DNA from: Raineyella sp. W15-4
Lineage (GTDB): Bacteria; Actinomycetota; Actinomycetes; Propionibacteriales; Propionibacteriaceae
Length of the DNA stretch: 64,000 nucleotides
Assembly: GCF_033170155.1 (NCBI RefSeq)
Contig: NZ_CP137079.1
Location: 186,001-250,000, forward strand
Direction: 5' to 3'
Positions within the stretch are counted from its first letter, which is position 1. Each line of letters opens with the position of its first letter. The notes below the pieces were generated by a model, which was given only the letters and a program-made list of their open reading frames with translations, ran no database searches and had not been told where the DNA came from. The position numbers and the translations under genes are program-made. Of the stretch, positions 49,128 through 58,907 are shown one piece after another.

Positions 49128-49211
49128 CGCTGTAGGTGTGGTGCTATCCGCGCGTGGCGACCGGGTCGTTCCGCCAGGGCGGACGGCTGGGCCGGTCGGA
49201 CTTGCGCGATC

Positions 49212-49383
49212 GCGGCTGCGGGTGCTTCTGTGGAGGTCGTCGCAGTGTTCGGGAATCCGGTGAGAATCCGGGGCTGTCCTCGCAACTGTCACTGGAGAGT
49301 CGCTCCCTCATGCCACTGGGCCCTCGGGTCCGGGAAGGCGGGAGCGGCGTCGGATCCAGGAGCCAGGAGACCGGCTGCGGCGG
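49212..49383 (+). ncRNA. cobalamin (AdoCbl) riboswitch controlling metE
   Basis: The conserved order is complete: GGTGCTTCTGTGGAGG (49221), GGGAATCCGGTGAGAATCCG with GGCTGTCCTCGCAACTGT, the B12-box GCCACTGGG (49313), GGGAAGGCGGGAGCG, and the closing CCAGGAGCCAGGAGACCGGC. Adenosylcobalamin binding is expected to shut off the B12-independent synthase metE when the cofactor is plentiful. The fold ends about 45 nt before an upstream ORF and about 95 nt before the metE ATG, so control could act on transcription or translation. Confidence 0.93.
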
Positions 49384-49426
49384 TCGACGACGAGTCTCCA
49401 CGACGGATGGAGAGTGAGGAATCATC

Positions 49427-49480
49427 ATGACTGCTGCCTGCCCTGACGACCGTGCCGATGCCCGGGAGGGCCGGGCATGA
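49427..49480 (+). CDS. 17-codon upstream ORF overlapping the metE start
   Basis: ATG 49427, preceded by GTGAGGA at good spacing, reads [17 protein letters not shown] and stops at TGA 49478-49480, sharing ATGA with the metE start (49477). It therefore couples its translation to metE and places the entry site for ribosomes close to the riboswitch. The peptide has no regulatory amino-acid run, so it probably acts through coupling and not attenuation. Confidence 0.5.
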   Translation: MTAACPDDRADAREGRA

Positions 49481-51792
49481 CCACCGCGGCGAACCTCGGC
49501 TTCCCCCGGATCGGCCGTGACCGGGAGCTCAAGTGGGCCCTCGAGAAGCACTGGCGCGGCGAGCTCGCCGCCGCCGGGCTCGCGGAGGTGGCCGCCGGAC
49601 TGCGCGCCGGGAACTGGCGCCTCCAGCAGTCCCTCGGCATCGAGGTGATCCCCTCGGGGGATTTCTCGCTGTACGACCCGATGCTGGACACCGCGGTCGC
49701 CGTGGGGGCGGTGCCCGAACGCTTCGGGGAACCGTTCGACCTGTCCGGCTGGGACGAGGAGGCGCTCGGGCGCTACTTCACCATGGCCCGCGGCGCGCAG
49801 GGGATCCCGGCGCTCGAACTGACCAAGTGGTTCGACACGAACTACCACTACCTGGTGCCGGAGCTGGCACCGGACCAGCGCTTCGGGTACCGCTCCCGGA
49901 CCACGGCAGCGATGGCCCGGGAGGCCGCCGCGCTGGGCATCACCACCCGCCCGGTGGTGATCGGCCCGGTCACCTTCCTGCGGCTGTCCAAGCGCACCGA
50001 CGGCGGCCCGACCGCGGAGCTGCTCGACGTGCTGCTGCCGGCGTACGAGGCGTGGATCGCCGATCTGGTGGCCGGCGGGGCGACCGCCGTCCAGCTCGAC
50101 GAGCCGGTGCTGGTCACCGACCTGTCGGCGGCGGAGACGGCCAGCCTGGCCCGGGCCTACCAGCGGCTCCGGGCGGCCGGCCCGGCCCGACTCACCCTCG
50201 CCACGTACTTCGGCGGGCTGGGTGCGAACCTGGAGCTGGCCGTCGGCCTGCCGGTCGACGTGCTGCACGTCGACCTGGTCCGTGACCCCGGTCAGCTGGC
50301 TGCCCTGGTCGAGGCCGCGCCCGCGTCGCTCGCCCTCTCCCTCGGTGTGGTCGACGGCCGCAACGTGTGGCGGGCCGACCTGGCGGCGCTGTCCGCCCGG
50401 TTGGCGCCGGCGGTGGCGCGGCTCGGCGCGGAGCGGGTGCAGCTCGCGCCGTCCTGCTCACTGGCCCACGTCCCGGTGGACCGGACCCGGGAGGGGGACC
50501 TCGACCCCGAGCTCGCCTCGTGGATGTCCTTCGCCGTGCAGCGCCTCGAGGAGGTCTCGCTGCTCGCCCGCGCCCTCGACGGCGACCCGGCGGCGGTGGC
50601 CGGGCTGCAGGACAGTGCCGCGGTGCTGGCGGCGCGGCGTACTTCGGTGCGGGTCCGCCGGCCCGAGGTGCAGCAGCGGCTGGCCGCGGTGACCGCCGAC
50701 CAGGCCCGGCGCGGTGCGGCCTTCCCCGAGCGGGCGGCCGCCCAGCACGCCCGGCTCGGCCTGCCGCCGCTGCCGACCACCACGATCGGATCGTTCCCGC
50801 AGACCCCGCAGCTGCGGAGGTTGCGGGCGGCGCACCGCCGCGGCGAGATCGACCGGGTGACGTACGAGGCGGGCCTGCGCGAGGCCACCGCCGACTGCGT
50901 ACGCCGCCAGGAGGAGTGGGGGCTCGATGTGCTGGTGCACGGCGAGTTCGAGCGTACCGACATGGTGGAGTACTTCGGCGAGCAGCTCGACGGCTTCGCC
51001 ACCACCGCCCATGGCTGGGTGCAGAGCTACGGTTCACGCTGCGTGAAGCCGCCGGTGCTCTACGGGGACGTGGCGCGCCGCGGCCCGATGACGGTCGACT
51101 GGGCCTCGTACGCGGCCGGGCTCACCGACCGGCCGTTGAAGGGGATGCTGACCGGGCCGGTGACGATCCTGCAGTGGTCCTTCGTCCGCGACGACCAGCC
51201 GGAGGCGGTGACCGCCCGCCAGGTCGCCCTGGCGCTGCGTGACGAGACGGTGGACCTCGAGGCGGCCGGGCTGCCGATCATCCAGGTCGACGAACCGGCC
51301 CTGCGGGAGGGGCTGCCGCTGCGGGAGGCCGACCGGGCCGGCTACCTCGGCTGGGCGACCGAGGCCTTCCGGCTGGTCGCCGGCGGCGTCCGGGCGGACA
51401 CGCAGATCCACACCCACATGTGCTACGCCGAGTTCGGCGACATCATGGGCGCGATCATCGACATGGACGCCGACGTCATCTCGATGGAGGCGTCCCGTTC
51501 CGGGATGGCGGTCGTCGAGGAACTGGCCCGCGCGGGCTACCCGAACGAGGTCGGCCCCGGTCTGTGGGACATCCACTCCCCGCGGGTGCCCTCGGCGGGT
51601 GAGCTGGATGGGCTGTTGGCCCGGGCGATCGACGCGCTCGGCGCCGAACGGCTGTGGGTGAACCCGGACTGCGGGCTGAAGACGCGCGGTTGGCCCGAGG
51701 TGGAGGCGGCGCTCACCGCGCTGGTCGGGGCGGCCCGCCGGGCCCGGCGGCTCCTCACCCCCGCAGGATGCCCTTCTCCAGGGCGAGGGTGA
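49477..51792 (+). CDS. metE: cobalamin-independent methionine synthase (5-methyltetrahydropteroyltriglutamate-homocysteine methyltransferase)
   Basis: 771 residues, two-barrel MetE. The N-half has [20 protein letters not shown] and [15 protein letters not shown]. The C-half has [10 protein letters not shown], the substrate residues in [17 protein letters not shown], and the zinc ligands in [11 protein letters not shown] and [11 protein letters not shown]. It transfers methyl from folate to homocysteine without B12. The ATG overlaps the upstream ORF stop, with GGGAGG before it. Its last 38 bp overlap the convergent response-regulator gene. Confidence 0.95.
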   Translation: MTTAANLGFPRIGRDRELKWALEKHWRGELAAAGLAEVAAGLRAGNWRLQQSLGIEVIPSGDFSLYDPMLDTAVAVGAVPERFGEPFDLSGWDEEALGRYFTMARGAQGIPALELTKWFDTNYHYLVPELAPDQRFGYRSRTTAAMAREAAALGITTRPVVIGPVTFLRLSKRTDGGPTAELLDVLLPAYEAWIADLVAGGATAVQLDEPVLVTDLSAAETASLARAYQRLRAAGPARLTLATYFGGLGANLELAVGLPVDVLHVDLVRDPGQLAALVEAAPASLALSLGVVDGRNVWRADLAALSARLAPAVARLGAERVQLAPSCSLAHVPVDRTREGDLDPELASWMSFAVQRLEEVSLLARALDGDPAAVAGLQDSAAVLAARRTSVRVRRPEVQQRLAAVTADQARRGAAFPERAAAQHARLGLPPLPTTTIGSFPQTPQLRRLRAAHRRGEIDRVTYEAGLREATADCVRRQEEWGLDVLVHGEFERTDMVEYFGEQLDGFATTAHGWVQSYGSRCVKPPVLYGDVARRGPMTVDWASYAAGLTDRPLKGMLTGPVTILQWSFVRDDQPEAVTARQVALALRDETVDLEAAGLPIIQVDEPALREGLPLREADRAGYLGWATEAFRLVAGGVRADTQIHTHMCYAEFGDIMGAIIDMDADVISMEASRSGMAVVEELARAGYPNEVGPGLWDIHSPRVPSAGELDGLLARAIDALGAERLWVNPDCGLKTRGWPEVEAALTALVGAARRARRLLTPAGCPSPGRG

Positions 51793-52387
51793 CCGCCCGG
51801 GTGCGGTCGTTGACGCCGAGCTTCTCGAAGATCCGCAGCAGGTGGGTCTTCACCGTTGCCTCGGAGATGTGCAGCGCGGTGGCGATCTGCCCGTTCGTAC
51901 GACCCTCGGCGACCAGTTCCAGCACGTCGATCTCGCGGGGGGTCAGGTGCGCGCTGGCCGGTTCGCGGGTGCGGGTGACCAGCGCGGTGGCGACGCTGGG
52001 GGAGAGCGCCACCTGGCCGTGGACGGCCGCCCGGACCCCGGCGAGGAGCTCGTCCATCGGCGCGGCCTTGAGCAGGTAACCGGTCGCCCCGGCCTCGATC
52101 GCGGAGAGGATGTCGGCATCGGACTCGTAGGTGGTGAGCACCACCACCGGGAGTCCGGGGTGGGCGGTGAGCAGCCGGCGGGTCGCCTCCACCCCGTCCA
52201 TCACCGGCATCCGCAGGTCCATCAGCACCACGTCGGCCGCCAGCGTCGCCAGCAGCGCGACCGCCTCGGCCCCGTCGGCGGCCTGGCCGACGACGGTGAT
52301 GTCCGGGGCGGTCCGCAGTGCCGAGCTGACCCCCTCGCGGACGACGGGGTGGTCGTCGACCACCACCACTCGGATCGGCGTGCTCAT
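51755..52387 (-). CDS. NarL/LuxR-family response regulator
   Basis: 210 residues. The receiver domain has [13 protein letters not shown], phospho-Asp57 in [11 protein letters not shown], Thr in VVLTTYESD, and Lys in [11 protein letters not shown]. The LuxR helix-turn-helix is [20 protein letters not shown] and [19 protein letters not shown]. The ATG overlaps the kinase stop (ATGA) with AAGGAG upstream. It most likely controls the ABC exporter that heads this operon. Confidence 0.92.
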   Translation of the reverse strand: MSTPIRVVVVDDHPVVREGVSSALRTAPDITVVGQAADGAEAVALLATLAADVVLMDLRMPVMDGVEATRRLLTAHPGLPVVVLTTYESDADILSAIEAGATGYLLKAAPMDELLAGVRAAVHGQVALSPSVATALVTRTREPASAHLTPREIDVLELVAEGRTNGQIATALHISEATVKTHLLRIFEKLGVNDRTRAVTLALEKGILRG

Positions 52388-53700
52388 GCTCTCGCTCCTT
52401 CCGCGGCCGGGACGGCCCCGGCGGTCGATCTGCCGGTGCCCTCCGCCGGCGCGGCGTGGCGGGGTAGTCGTACGGTCAGCCGGGTGCCCTCCGCCGGGGC
52501 GGAGTCGACGCCGAGTGAGCCGCCGGCCAGCGCCAGCCGGGTGGTCATCCCGGGCAGGCCGTAGCCGCGGGCGCCGGTCCGGTCGGCGGTGGGGTCGAAG
52601 CCGACGCCGTCGTCGGTGACCATCAGGGTGGACTCGGCCGGGCCGACGGTGAGCGCGAGGTCGACCCGGGAGGCCCGGGCGTGCTTGCGGACGTTCGCCA
52701 GCGCTTCCTGGGCGCAGCGCAGCAGGACGACTTCCTCGTCCCGGGTCAGCGTCTCGGCCGGGCCGACGAAGCGGGTGCCGACCGGGGTGTCGGTCTCGGC
52801 GGTGAACCGGGCGCAGAGCCGGTCGATCCGCGGCACGATGCCCTCCCCGCCGACCCCGGGGCCGCGCCCCCCGGCGACCAGTGTCCGGGTCTCGGTGAGC
52901 GCCTGCCGGGCGGTCCCCTCGGCCAGGGCGATGGTGCGGGCCGCCGCCCGGGGGTCGGTCGCGGATTCGGTGCCGGCCCGCTCGGTGAGCATCACCACCA
53001 CGGTGAGGGTCTGAGTGAGGGTGTCGTGCAGCTCCCGGGAGAACCGTTCGCGTTCCGCGGCGATGCCGGCCTCCCGATGGGCTGCGGCGAGCTCCAGTTG
53101 GGCGGCGTCGAGCTGGGCCTGCAGTCGTCCCTCCTTCTCGGCCGCCCGGACGATGCTGGTGATCCAGGCGCCCATGCTGAAGCTGAAGGCCAGCGAGATG
53201 CCGGCGCTGCCGATAGCCGCGAGCCAACCGTCACTGCCGGTGCCGAGGTTGACCAGGAAACCGGCGGCGACGGCCACGGCGATCCCGACGTTGGCGGCCA
53301 CCACCTGCTCCAGGCGCCGGGACCAGCTCCACGCGTACGGGTAGGCGAAGGCCTGCAGCAGCGCGGTGGTCGGGTGGACGGCGCAGAGCACCAGCAGGGT
53401 GGCCAGCAGCGCGGCGAGGTAGAGGACGGCGAGCGGGCCGGCGCCGTGATCGGCCTCGTCCGTGCGCCCGTCCGTACGCGCGGCCCCGCCGACGCCGGCG
53501 GCGCGATGCGGGCGGCGCACCGGGCGCAGGGTGTGCCGGCCGAGCACGACCCACACCAGCAGGTGGGCGGCCAGGGTGATGACCCCGACCGTCCGGGCCT
53601 GCGGGGTGACGCCGTCGGTGAGCAGGAGGAAGGCCGCGAGGACGGCCGACACCCCGGCCAGCAACGCCGTCCACCACCCTCCCGGAAGCCGCGCGCTCAT
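52384..53700 (-). CDS. sensor histidine kinase (HisKA_3, NarX/DesK-like)
   Basis: 438 residues. About five membrane helices in the first ~190 residues, then a coiled dimerisation part with phospho-His in [15 protein letters not shown]. The GHKL ATPase has N-box [21 protein letters not shown] and [10 protein letters not shown]. The signal is probably membrane or cell-envelope stress, as for related kinases paired with ABC-2 pumps. Begins three bases after the permease stop. Confidence 0.9.
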   Translation of the reverse strand: MSARLPGGWWTALLAGVSAVLAAFLLLTDGVTPQARTVGVITLAAHLLVWVVLGRHTLRPVRRPHRAAGVGGAARTDGRTDEADHGAGPLAVLYLAALLATLLVLCAVHPTTALLQAFAYPYAWSWSRRLEQVVAANVGIAVAVAAGFLVNLGTGSDGWLAAIGSAGISLAFSFSMGAWITSIVRAAEKEGRLQAQLDAAQLELAAAHREAGIAAERERFSRELHDTLTQTLTVVVMLTERAGTESATDPRAAARTIALAEGTARQALTETRTLVAGGRGPGVGGEGIVPRIDRLCARFTAETDTPVGTRFVGPAETLTRDEEVVLLRCAQEALANVRKHARASRVDLALTVGPAESTLMVTDDGVGFDPTADRTGARGYGLPGMTTRLALAGGSLGVDSAPAEGTRLTVRLPRHAAPAEGTGRSTAGAVPAAEGARA

Positions 53701-53703
53701 GCC

Positions 53704-54492
53704 TCAATCCTTCCGGATCCAGCGGAAGACGGCCAGTGCGGCGACGAAGCCCAGCAGCAGCCACAGTGCGAGGGCCAGCGCGACGGAGGCCAGCGCCCAG
53801 CTGCCGCCCACCTCGGCGGCGGCGAAGGAGTCGGGCAGGAAGACCTGTCGCATCCCCTGGGCCATCCACTTGAGCGGGAACACGGCGGCGGTCTGCTGCA
53901 GCCAGCCGGGCAGCTGGGAGTACGGCAGGTACACCCCGGAGATGAACTGCAGGACGAGGACGACCGGGGTGATCACCGCGCCGGCGCTCTTGCCGCTGCG
54001 GGGCAGTTGGGCGACCGCGATGCCCAGCAGTGCGCAGGTCACCAGGCCGAGCCCGAGCACCCAGGCGAAGGTGCCCCAGCGGGCCGGGTCGGTGGGCAGG
54101 CCCACGTCGAAGACAACCCGGGCGACGACCAGCAGCAGCGCCGCCTGCGCCACCCCGGTGACGAACACCTGGCCGAGCTTGCCGATGAAGTAGGAGGCCG
54201 GTGCCAGCGGCGTGCCGGCGAGCCGCTTGAGGGTGCCGTCGTGGCGCTCGTTGGCGATGTCGATGCCGAGGTTCTGCACTCCGCTGAGCAGGATCCCCGC
54301 GGCGAGCATCCCGGGCAGGTAGTAGCCGGCGGCGGTGACGCCGGGACCGAAGTCCATCGAGCTGAAGGCGGTGGCGAAGATGGTCAGCATCAGCACCGGG
54401 AAGAGGAAGGTGAAGAAGACCTGGTCGCCGCGGCGGAAGTAACCGCGAGTCTCGAAGGCGATCCGGCCGGTGCCGACGGTGAGGGTGTGCAT
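53704..54492 (-). CDS. ABC-2 type transporter permease
   Basis: 262 residues, six helices. Segments FFTFLFPVLMLTIFATAF, DIANERHDGTLKRLAGTPL and FISGVYLPYSQLPGW are typical of DrrB/YadH-type drug or lipid exporters. It pairs with the ATPase encoded 92 bp upstream on the same strand. AGGAG precedes the ATG. Confidence 0.88.
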   Translation of the reverse strand: MHTLTVGTGRIAFETRGYFRRGDQVFFTFLFPVLMLTIFATAFSSMDFGPGVTAAGYYLPGMLAAGILLSGVQNLGIDIANERHDGTLKRLAGTPLAPASYFIGKLGQVFVTGVAQAALLLVVARVVFDVGLPTDPARWGTFAWVLGLGLVTCALLGIAVAQLPRSGKSAGAVITPVVLVLQFISGVYLPYSQLPGWLQQTAAVFPLKWMAQGMRQVFLPDSFAAAEVGGSWALASVALALALWLLLGFVAALAVFRWIRKD

Positions 54493-54584
54493 GGGGCGCT
54501 CCTGGGTGGGGACGTACGGGCGGTGGGTGACGTACGGGCTGAACGGCGGGCCTGGCCGGTGTACCGGCCTGCCGGCTCGACGGA

Positions 54585-55529
54585 TCAGGCCGGGATGCCG
54601 ACCGGCCGGGCAGGGTCGGTATCGATGGACCGGCCGTCGGCGTGGTGGTCGTCGGTCGCGGTGGCGTCCTCGGCGTGGGCGTCCTCGGCCCGGGCGATGA
54701 TGCCGAGGTAGATGTCCTCCAGGCTGGGGCGGATCACCTCCAGGCCGGTCGGTTCGCCCTCGGTGCGGTGCAGGCCGGCGACGATCCGGGCCGGCTCGTC
54801 GGTGCGGACGGAGCGTACGGTCGGGCCCTCGGACCAGCGGACGATCGGCGTCCGTGCCTCCTCCCCGCCGAGCCGGTCGATCGGTCCCTCGGCGACCACC
54901 CGCCCGGCGGCGATGACCACCGCGCGGTCGCTCAAGTGGGCCGCCTCGTCGAGGTAGTGGGTGGTCAGCAGGATGGTGGTGCCCTCGTCGCGCAGCTGTT
55001 CGATCAGCTCCCAGAAGCGGCGGCGCGCCTCCGGGTCGAAGCCGGTGGTCGGCTCATCGAGGAAGAGCAGCTCGGGCCGGCCGATGATGCCGAGGGCCAC
55101 GTCGAGGCGGCGCCGCTGCCCGCCGGAGAGGGACGCGATCCGGGCCCGGGCCTTGTCGGCGAGGCCGACCGCCTCGATCGTCGCCGCCACGTCGCGTGGG
55201 TGGGGGTAGAAGGTTGCGAAGTGGCCGACGAGTTCCCGGACCGTGGCGGATTCGGCCGCCCCGGTGGACTGCCCGACGATGCCGAGGCGGGCCCGCCAGG
55301 CCCGGCCGGCCGTCCCGGGGTCCTCGCCCAGCACCTGCACCCGGCCGGTAGTCCGGTCCCGGTAGCCCTCCATGATCTCCAGCGTGGTGCTCTTCCCGGC
55401 GCCGTTGGGGCCGAGCAGCGACAGCACCTCGCCGCGGGCGATCTCGAAGGACACCCCGTGCAGGGCGGTGAAGGAGCCGTAGCGCTTGGTCAGGTCCTGG
55501 ACGACGGCGATGGGGTCTGCGGTGGTCAT
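54585..55529 (-). CDS. ABC transporter ATP-binding protein, DrrA/exporter type
   Basis: 314 residues. Walker A GPNGAGKST, signature LSGGQRRR, Walker B LFLDEPTTGFD and TTHYLDEAAHLSD. The C-terminal ~90-residue extension (RPSLEDIYLGI) is typical of DrrA-like efflux ATPases. First gene of the ATPase-permease-kinase-regulator operon. The ATG at 55529 is set by the family N-terminus; the frame runs open further upstream without coding logic. Confidence 0.9.
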   Translation of the reverse strand: MTTADPIAVVQDLTKRYGSFTALHGVSFEIARGEVLSLLGPNGAGKSTTLEIMEGYRDRTTGRVQVLGEDPGTAGRAWRARLGIVGQSTGAAESATVRELVGHFATFYPHPRDVAATIEAVGLADKARARIASLSGGQRRRLDVALGIIGRPELLFLDEPTTGFDPEARRRFWELIEQLRDEGTTILLTTHYLDEAAHLSDRAVVIAAGRVVAEGPIDRLGGEEARTPIVRWSEGPTVRSVRTDEPARIVAGLHRTEGEPTGLEVIRPSLEDIYLGIIARAEDAHAEDATATDDHHADGRSIDTDPARPVGIPA

Positions 55530-55621
55530 GACTCCATCGTCCCGATCGGCGCGGCGCGCCACGAGCGGGACAACGGTGGGTTCGGGGGTCCACCGATCGG
55601 TGGACCCCGGGAGCCTTCCGG

Positions 55622-56416
55622 TCAGGCCAGCAGGTCGAGGATCCGCCGGCGCAGCGCCCGGAAGTCCGGATCGTCCTGGGTGCGGGGCCGGTCGAGGTCC
55701 ACCGCGATGTCGGCCACCACCCGGGCCGGTCGTGGTGAGAACACCACCACCCGGTCGGAGAGCAGCAGTGCCTCCTCGACGTCGTGGGTGACCATGATCG
55801 CGGTGAACCCCTGGTGCTGCCACAGCCGGGCCAGTTCGGTCTGCAGCGCGGCGCGGGTGAGGGCGTCGAGCTTGCCGAGCGGCTCGTCCAACAGCAGGAT
55901 CTCCGGCTCGGTGACCAGCGCCCGGGCCAGCGAGGCCCGCTGCGCCATCCCGCCGGACAGCTCCGCGGGCAGCGCGTCGCGGAAGTCGTCCAGCCCGACC
56001 ATCGCGATCATCGCATCGATCCGGGCGCGCCACCCGGGGTCGTCCTTGCCGCCCTGGATCGTCGGCCCGAGGGCGACGTTGCGGGCGACGGTGAGCCAGG
56101 GCAGCAGCGTCGGGTCCTGGAAGACGAGGCCGCGGGAGGGGTCGGGCCCGGTCACCCGGCGGCCGTCGACGTAGATCGTCCCGGTGACCGGCCGGTCGAG
56201 TCCGGCGACCAGTCGCAGCAGGGTTGACTTGCCCGACCCGGAGGGCCCGACCAGGCTGACGAACTGGCCCGGCGCGACCGACAGATCGACGTGGTCGAGC
56301 ACCGGCAGTGGCTCGCCGTGGACGAGGAACGCCTGGGTGATGTCGATCAGGTCGACCGCGCCGGCGACCCGCTCCTTCCCCGGGGATGCGGGCAGCGGAG
56401 TGGGGCCGGTCACCAT
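55622..56416 (-). CDS. nitrate/sulfonate/taurine-type ABC transporter ATP-binding protein
   Basis: 264 residues, importer ATPase: Walker A GPSGSGKST, FQDPTLLPWLTVARNV, signature LSGGMAQR, Walker B LLLDEPLGKLD and VTHDVEEALLLSD. Closest in type to SsuB/TauB/NrtD. The start (ATG 56416) overlaps the permease stop by 7 nt. It is distinct from the ssuB at 10790. Confidence 0.9.
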   Translation of the reverse strand: MVTGPTPLPASPGKERVAGAVDLIDITQAFLVHGEPLPVLDHVDLSVAPGQFVSLVGPSGSGKSTLLRLVAGLDRPVTGTIYVDGRRVTGPDPSRGLVFQDPTLLPWLTVARNVALGPTIQGGKDDPGWRARIDAMIAMVGLDDFRDALPAELSGGMAQRASLARALVTEPEILLLDEPLGKLDALTRAALQTELARLWQHQGFTAIMVTHDVEEALLLSDRVVVFSPRPARVVADIAVDLDRPRTQDDPDFRALRRRILDLLA

Positions 56417-57489
56417 CGGGTCAGGTCCTTCTGCCAGGCCAGCACGCGGTTGCGGACGGCGAGTTGGAGGGTGAGCAGGCTGCCGCAGAGCAGCACCATG
56501 ACCACGATCGCGGCGTACATGGCCGGGTAGGCGCTCCAGCCCTTCTTCCAGTTGATGTACCAGCCGAGGCCGGAGTTGACGCCGAGGGTCTCGGCGATGG
56601 TGAGGGTGACGAAGGCGGTCGGCAGCGCCATGAAGATGCCGGTGAAGATGTTCGGCAGCGCCGCCGGCAGGGACACCTTGAGCACCAGGAACCGCGCCCC
56701 GGCGCCGAGGGTCTGGCAGACGTCGAAGTAGCTCTTCGGCACCGACCGGATCCCGGCGCTGGTCAGCACCGTCATCGGGAACCAGACGGTGAGCGAGACC
56801 AGGAAGACCGCCGCCCAGAAGGTGTTCGGGAAGGCGATGAAGACGATCGGGATCCAGGCCAGGGTCGGCACCGGCCCGATGTACTTCACGATCGGGTTGA
56901 GCCAGTAGCCGGCCCGCCGCGACCAGCCCATCCACAGGCCGGTCAGCAGGCCGGAGATCCCGCCGATCACCAGCCCGAGCACCAGCAGCACCGCGGAGTT
57001 GGCGACCGACTGGCCCAGCAGCACCCGGTCCGCCCACGCCTCGGTGAACAGCTGGCCCGGCGGCGGGACGTACGGCGGGCGGAGCACCCCGGACTTGGCG
57101 GTGAGTCCGTCCCAGGCGGCGACCACCACAGCCAGCGCGATCCACCAGGCCGACCAGGCGCCCAGCCACCGCGAGGCCCGCAGGCCCCGCCGGGTCTGCG
57201 GGCGGGCACTCACCGCCCACACCACCACCAGCACCGCCGTGATGGTCCCGGCCAGCACGGCCAGCGGCAGCTGCCCCTTGACCAGGAAGGCGCCGGTGTC
57301 GGGGACCAGTACGATGCCGGCCGTGGTGAGCAGCCACGCCCCGACCGCCACCGCGACGAGCCGGTGGTCGGCGGTGCGGGGGCGGTGCCGGCGGGTGAGG
57401 GCGGCCCGGATCCCGGGGTCGCGGGACAGGGCGAGATCCCGGTCGGCGGTGGTCGGTGGCGTACGCTGTCCGGTGGTGGATGTCGTCAT
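56410..57489 (-). CDS. nitrate/sulfonate/taurine-type ABC transporter permease
   Basis: 359 residues, longer than usual (~270) because an N-terminal extension adds three more predicted helices (LVAVAVGAWLLTTAGIVLV and so on). The SsuC-like core has NPIVKYIGPVPTLAWIPIVF and coupling segment QTLGAGARFLVLKVSLPAAL. ATG 57489 lies five bases after the binding-protein stop. Substrate unknown within the anionic-sulfur/nitrogen class. Confidence 0.87.
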   Translation of the reverse strand: MTTSTTGQRTPPTTADRDLALSRDPGIRAALTRRHRPRTADHRLVAVAVGAWLLTTAGIVLVPDTGAFLVKGQLPLAVLAGTITAVLVVVWAVSARPQTRRGLRASRWLGAWSAWWIALAVVVAAWDGLTAKSGVLRPPYVPPPGQLFTEAWADRVLLGQSVANSAVLLVLGLVIGGISGLLTGLWMGWSRRAGYWLNPIVKYIGPVPTLAWIPIVFIAFPNTFWAAVFLVSLTVWFPMTVLTSAGIRSVPKSYFDVCQTLGAGARFLVLKVSLPAALPNIFTGIFMALPTAFVTLTIAETLGVNSGLGWYINWKKGWSAYPAMYAAIVVMVLLCGSLLTLQLAVRNRVLAWQKDLTRW

Positions 57490-57494
57490 GGTCC

Positions 57495-58676
57495 TCACCA
57501 GGTGATGCCGAGGGTGGTGAAGGCCTGGTCGGCGAGCTTCTGCGGATCGGCGGAGGAATCGAGGAAACCGGTCTTCTTGAACTTCTCGATGCCCGGCAGC
57601 AGGGCGGCCTTCAGCTTGGTCACCGACGGCTCCCACCCGTAGGTCTTCAGCAGCGATTCGATCGTCGCGGCGTCACCGGCCACGTACTTCTTGTCCACCT
57701 CGAGGGCGGCGACCTCCGCCTCGTGGCCGGCCACGTAGCGCGATCCGCGGGCCCAGGCCTCGATCAGCTTGCGGGCCAGCGGCTCCTCCTTGGCCACCAG
57801 GTCGCCGTTGAGCGCGGTGCAGCAGCAGTAGGCCTGCGCGTTCATGCCGGTCATGTTGCTGGCCAGCTCGGTGCCGTAGCCGTTCAGCACCGGCAGGTAG
57901 GCGATCGGGTCGGAGGTGGCGATGGCGTCGACCTGACCCTGCTTGAGGGCGTCGGCGAGCAGGGAGGAGTCGAGCACCTTCCAGTTCACCTGCTTGGCCT
58001 CGGGCAGCGGGTTGATCCCGGCGTCCAGCAGGTCCATGGAGAAGAACATCGTGGCGCTCGAGGCGAGGCTCGGGATGCCGATCGTCTTGCCCTTGAGCTG
58101 GGCCGGATCGGTGATGCCGGCCGAGGTGGGCACGATCAGCCGCAGGCAGCCGCTGTGCAGGCCGGCGACGAACTTGACGTTCTGGCCCTGTTCGATCGGC
58201 TTCAGCCAGGAGTAGAAGATGCCCGACGAGGCATCGTACTGGCCGGAGCCGACGGCTGCCTTGATGTCCTCGTCGCCGACCGTACGGTGCAGGGTGACGT
58301 CGAGGCCGGCCTCGGCGAAGAAGCCCTTCTCCTTGGCGACGATGGCGGGGGCGTCACAGACGTCGCCGCCGAAGATGATGCTCAGTGGCCGGTTCGCGGC
58401 GGTGGCGGTGCCCCGGGTGGCGCGACCGATCGCGGCCCCGACGCCACCGCCGATGATGAGCCCGCCGAGGGCCCCGGCGGCGATCCCGGTGACGAAGCTG
58501 CGCCGGCTCACCGTCCGCGGGGGGCGGTGCTCGGCCGTGGCGGAGGTGTCGAGGACGGCGCCGGACGGCAGCACGGTCGGGCCGTCGCCCGCCGCGGGTC
58601 CCGGGGCGGCCGGCGTCTGTCCGGGAGTGCTCGGGTGGTCGGTCGGGGAGTCGTGGGTGCTGTCGGAATCTGACAT
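57495..58676 (-). CDS. Tat-exported NMT1/SsuA-like ABC substrate-binding protein
   Basis: 393 residues. A long polar head (1-56) precedes a twin-arginine signal SRRSFVTGIAAGALGG (Arg58-Arg59), unusual for a binding protein of this class. Tat export suggests folding before export, perhaps with a cofactor or metal. The mature part is NMT1/THI5-like (IIFGGDVCDAPAIVAKEKGF, AVGSGQYDASSGIFY). Three adjacent cysteines occur in QAYCCCTALNG. First gene of the three-gene importer; AAGGA precedes ATG 58676, while the frame continues upstream through the 21-bp repeats. Confidence 0.83.
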   Translation of the reverse strand: MSDSDSTHDSPTDHPSTPGQTPAAPGPAAGDGPTVLPSGAVLDTSATAEHRPPRTVSRRSFVTGIAAGALGGLIIGGGVGAAIGRATRGTATAANRPLSIIFGGDVCDAPAIVAKEKGFFAEAGLDVTLHRTVGDEDIKAAVGSGQYDASSGIFYSWLKPIEQGQNVKFVAGLHSGCLRLIVPTSAGITDPAQLKGKTIGIPSLASSATMFFSMDLLDAGINPLPEAKQVNWKVLDSSLLADALKQGQVDAIATSDPIAYLPVLNGYGTELASNMTGMNAQAYCCCTALNGDLVAKEEPLARKLIEAWARGSRYVAGHEAEVAALEVDKKYVAGDAATIESLLKTYGWEPSVTKLKAALLPGIEKFKKTGFLDSSADPQKLADQAFTTLGITW

Positions 58677-58694
58677 CGGGAGTCCTTCTCGAGA

Positions 58695-58800
58695 GTCGAC
58701 GAAAGAGGTCGACGAATGGGGGTCGGGGGTTGACGAAGGGTGACAAGAAATCGACGAAGGCGAGCGCAGGGTCGACGAAGGTGCACGAGAGGTCGACAAA
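58695..58800. repeat. phased repeats of GTCGACGAA, 21-bp period, upstream of the binding-protein gene
   Basis: Nine-base elements (consensus GTCGACGAA) start at 58695, 58708, 58729, 58750, 58771 and 58792. The last five are spaced exactly 21 bp, two helical turns, so they lie on one DNA face. They sit 20-125 bp before the binding-protein ATG and would suit cooperative protein binding. Read on the minus strand the same DNA gives a seven-residue Ser-Ser-Thr..Pro repeat, so a coding origin is an alternative. Confidence 0.75.
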
Positions 58801-58907
58801 AAGCGCCCCACCATGATTCCGATCGGCAACGGGGTCGAGACGTCGTGGAAACGCGACCCGTACGACGGAATCGACGGGTGGACGGAAATCAGGTCAGCGG
58901 GTGAGGA

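Noticed and set aside
52681-54711. 676-codon plus-strand open frame
   Set aside because: Antisense to the kinase, permease and ATPase genes; no recognisable domains.
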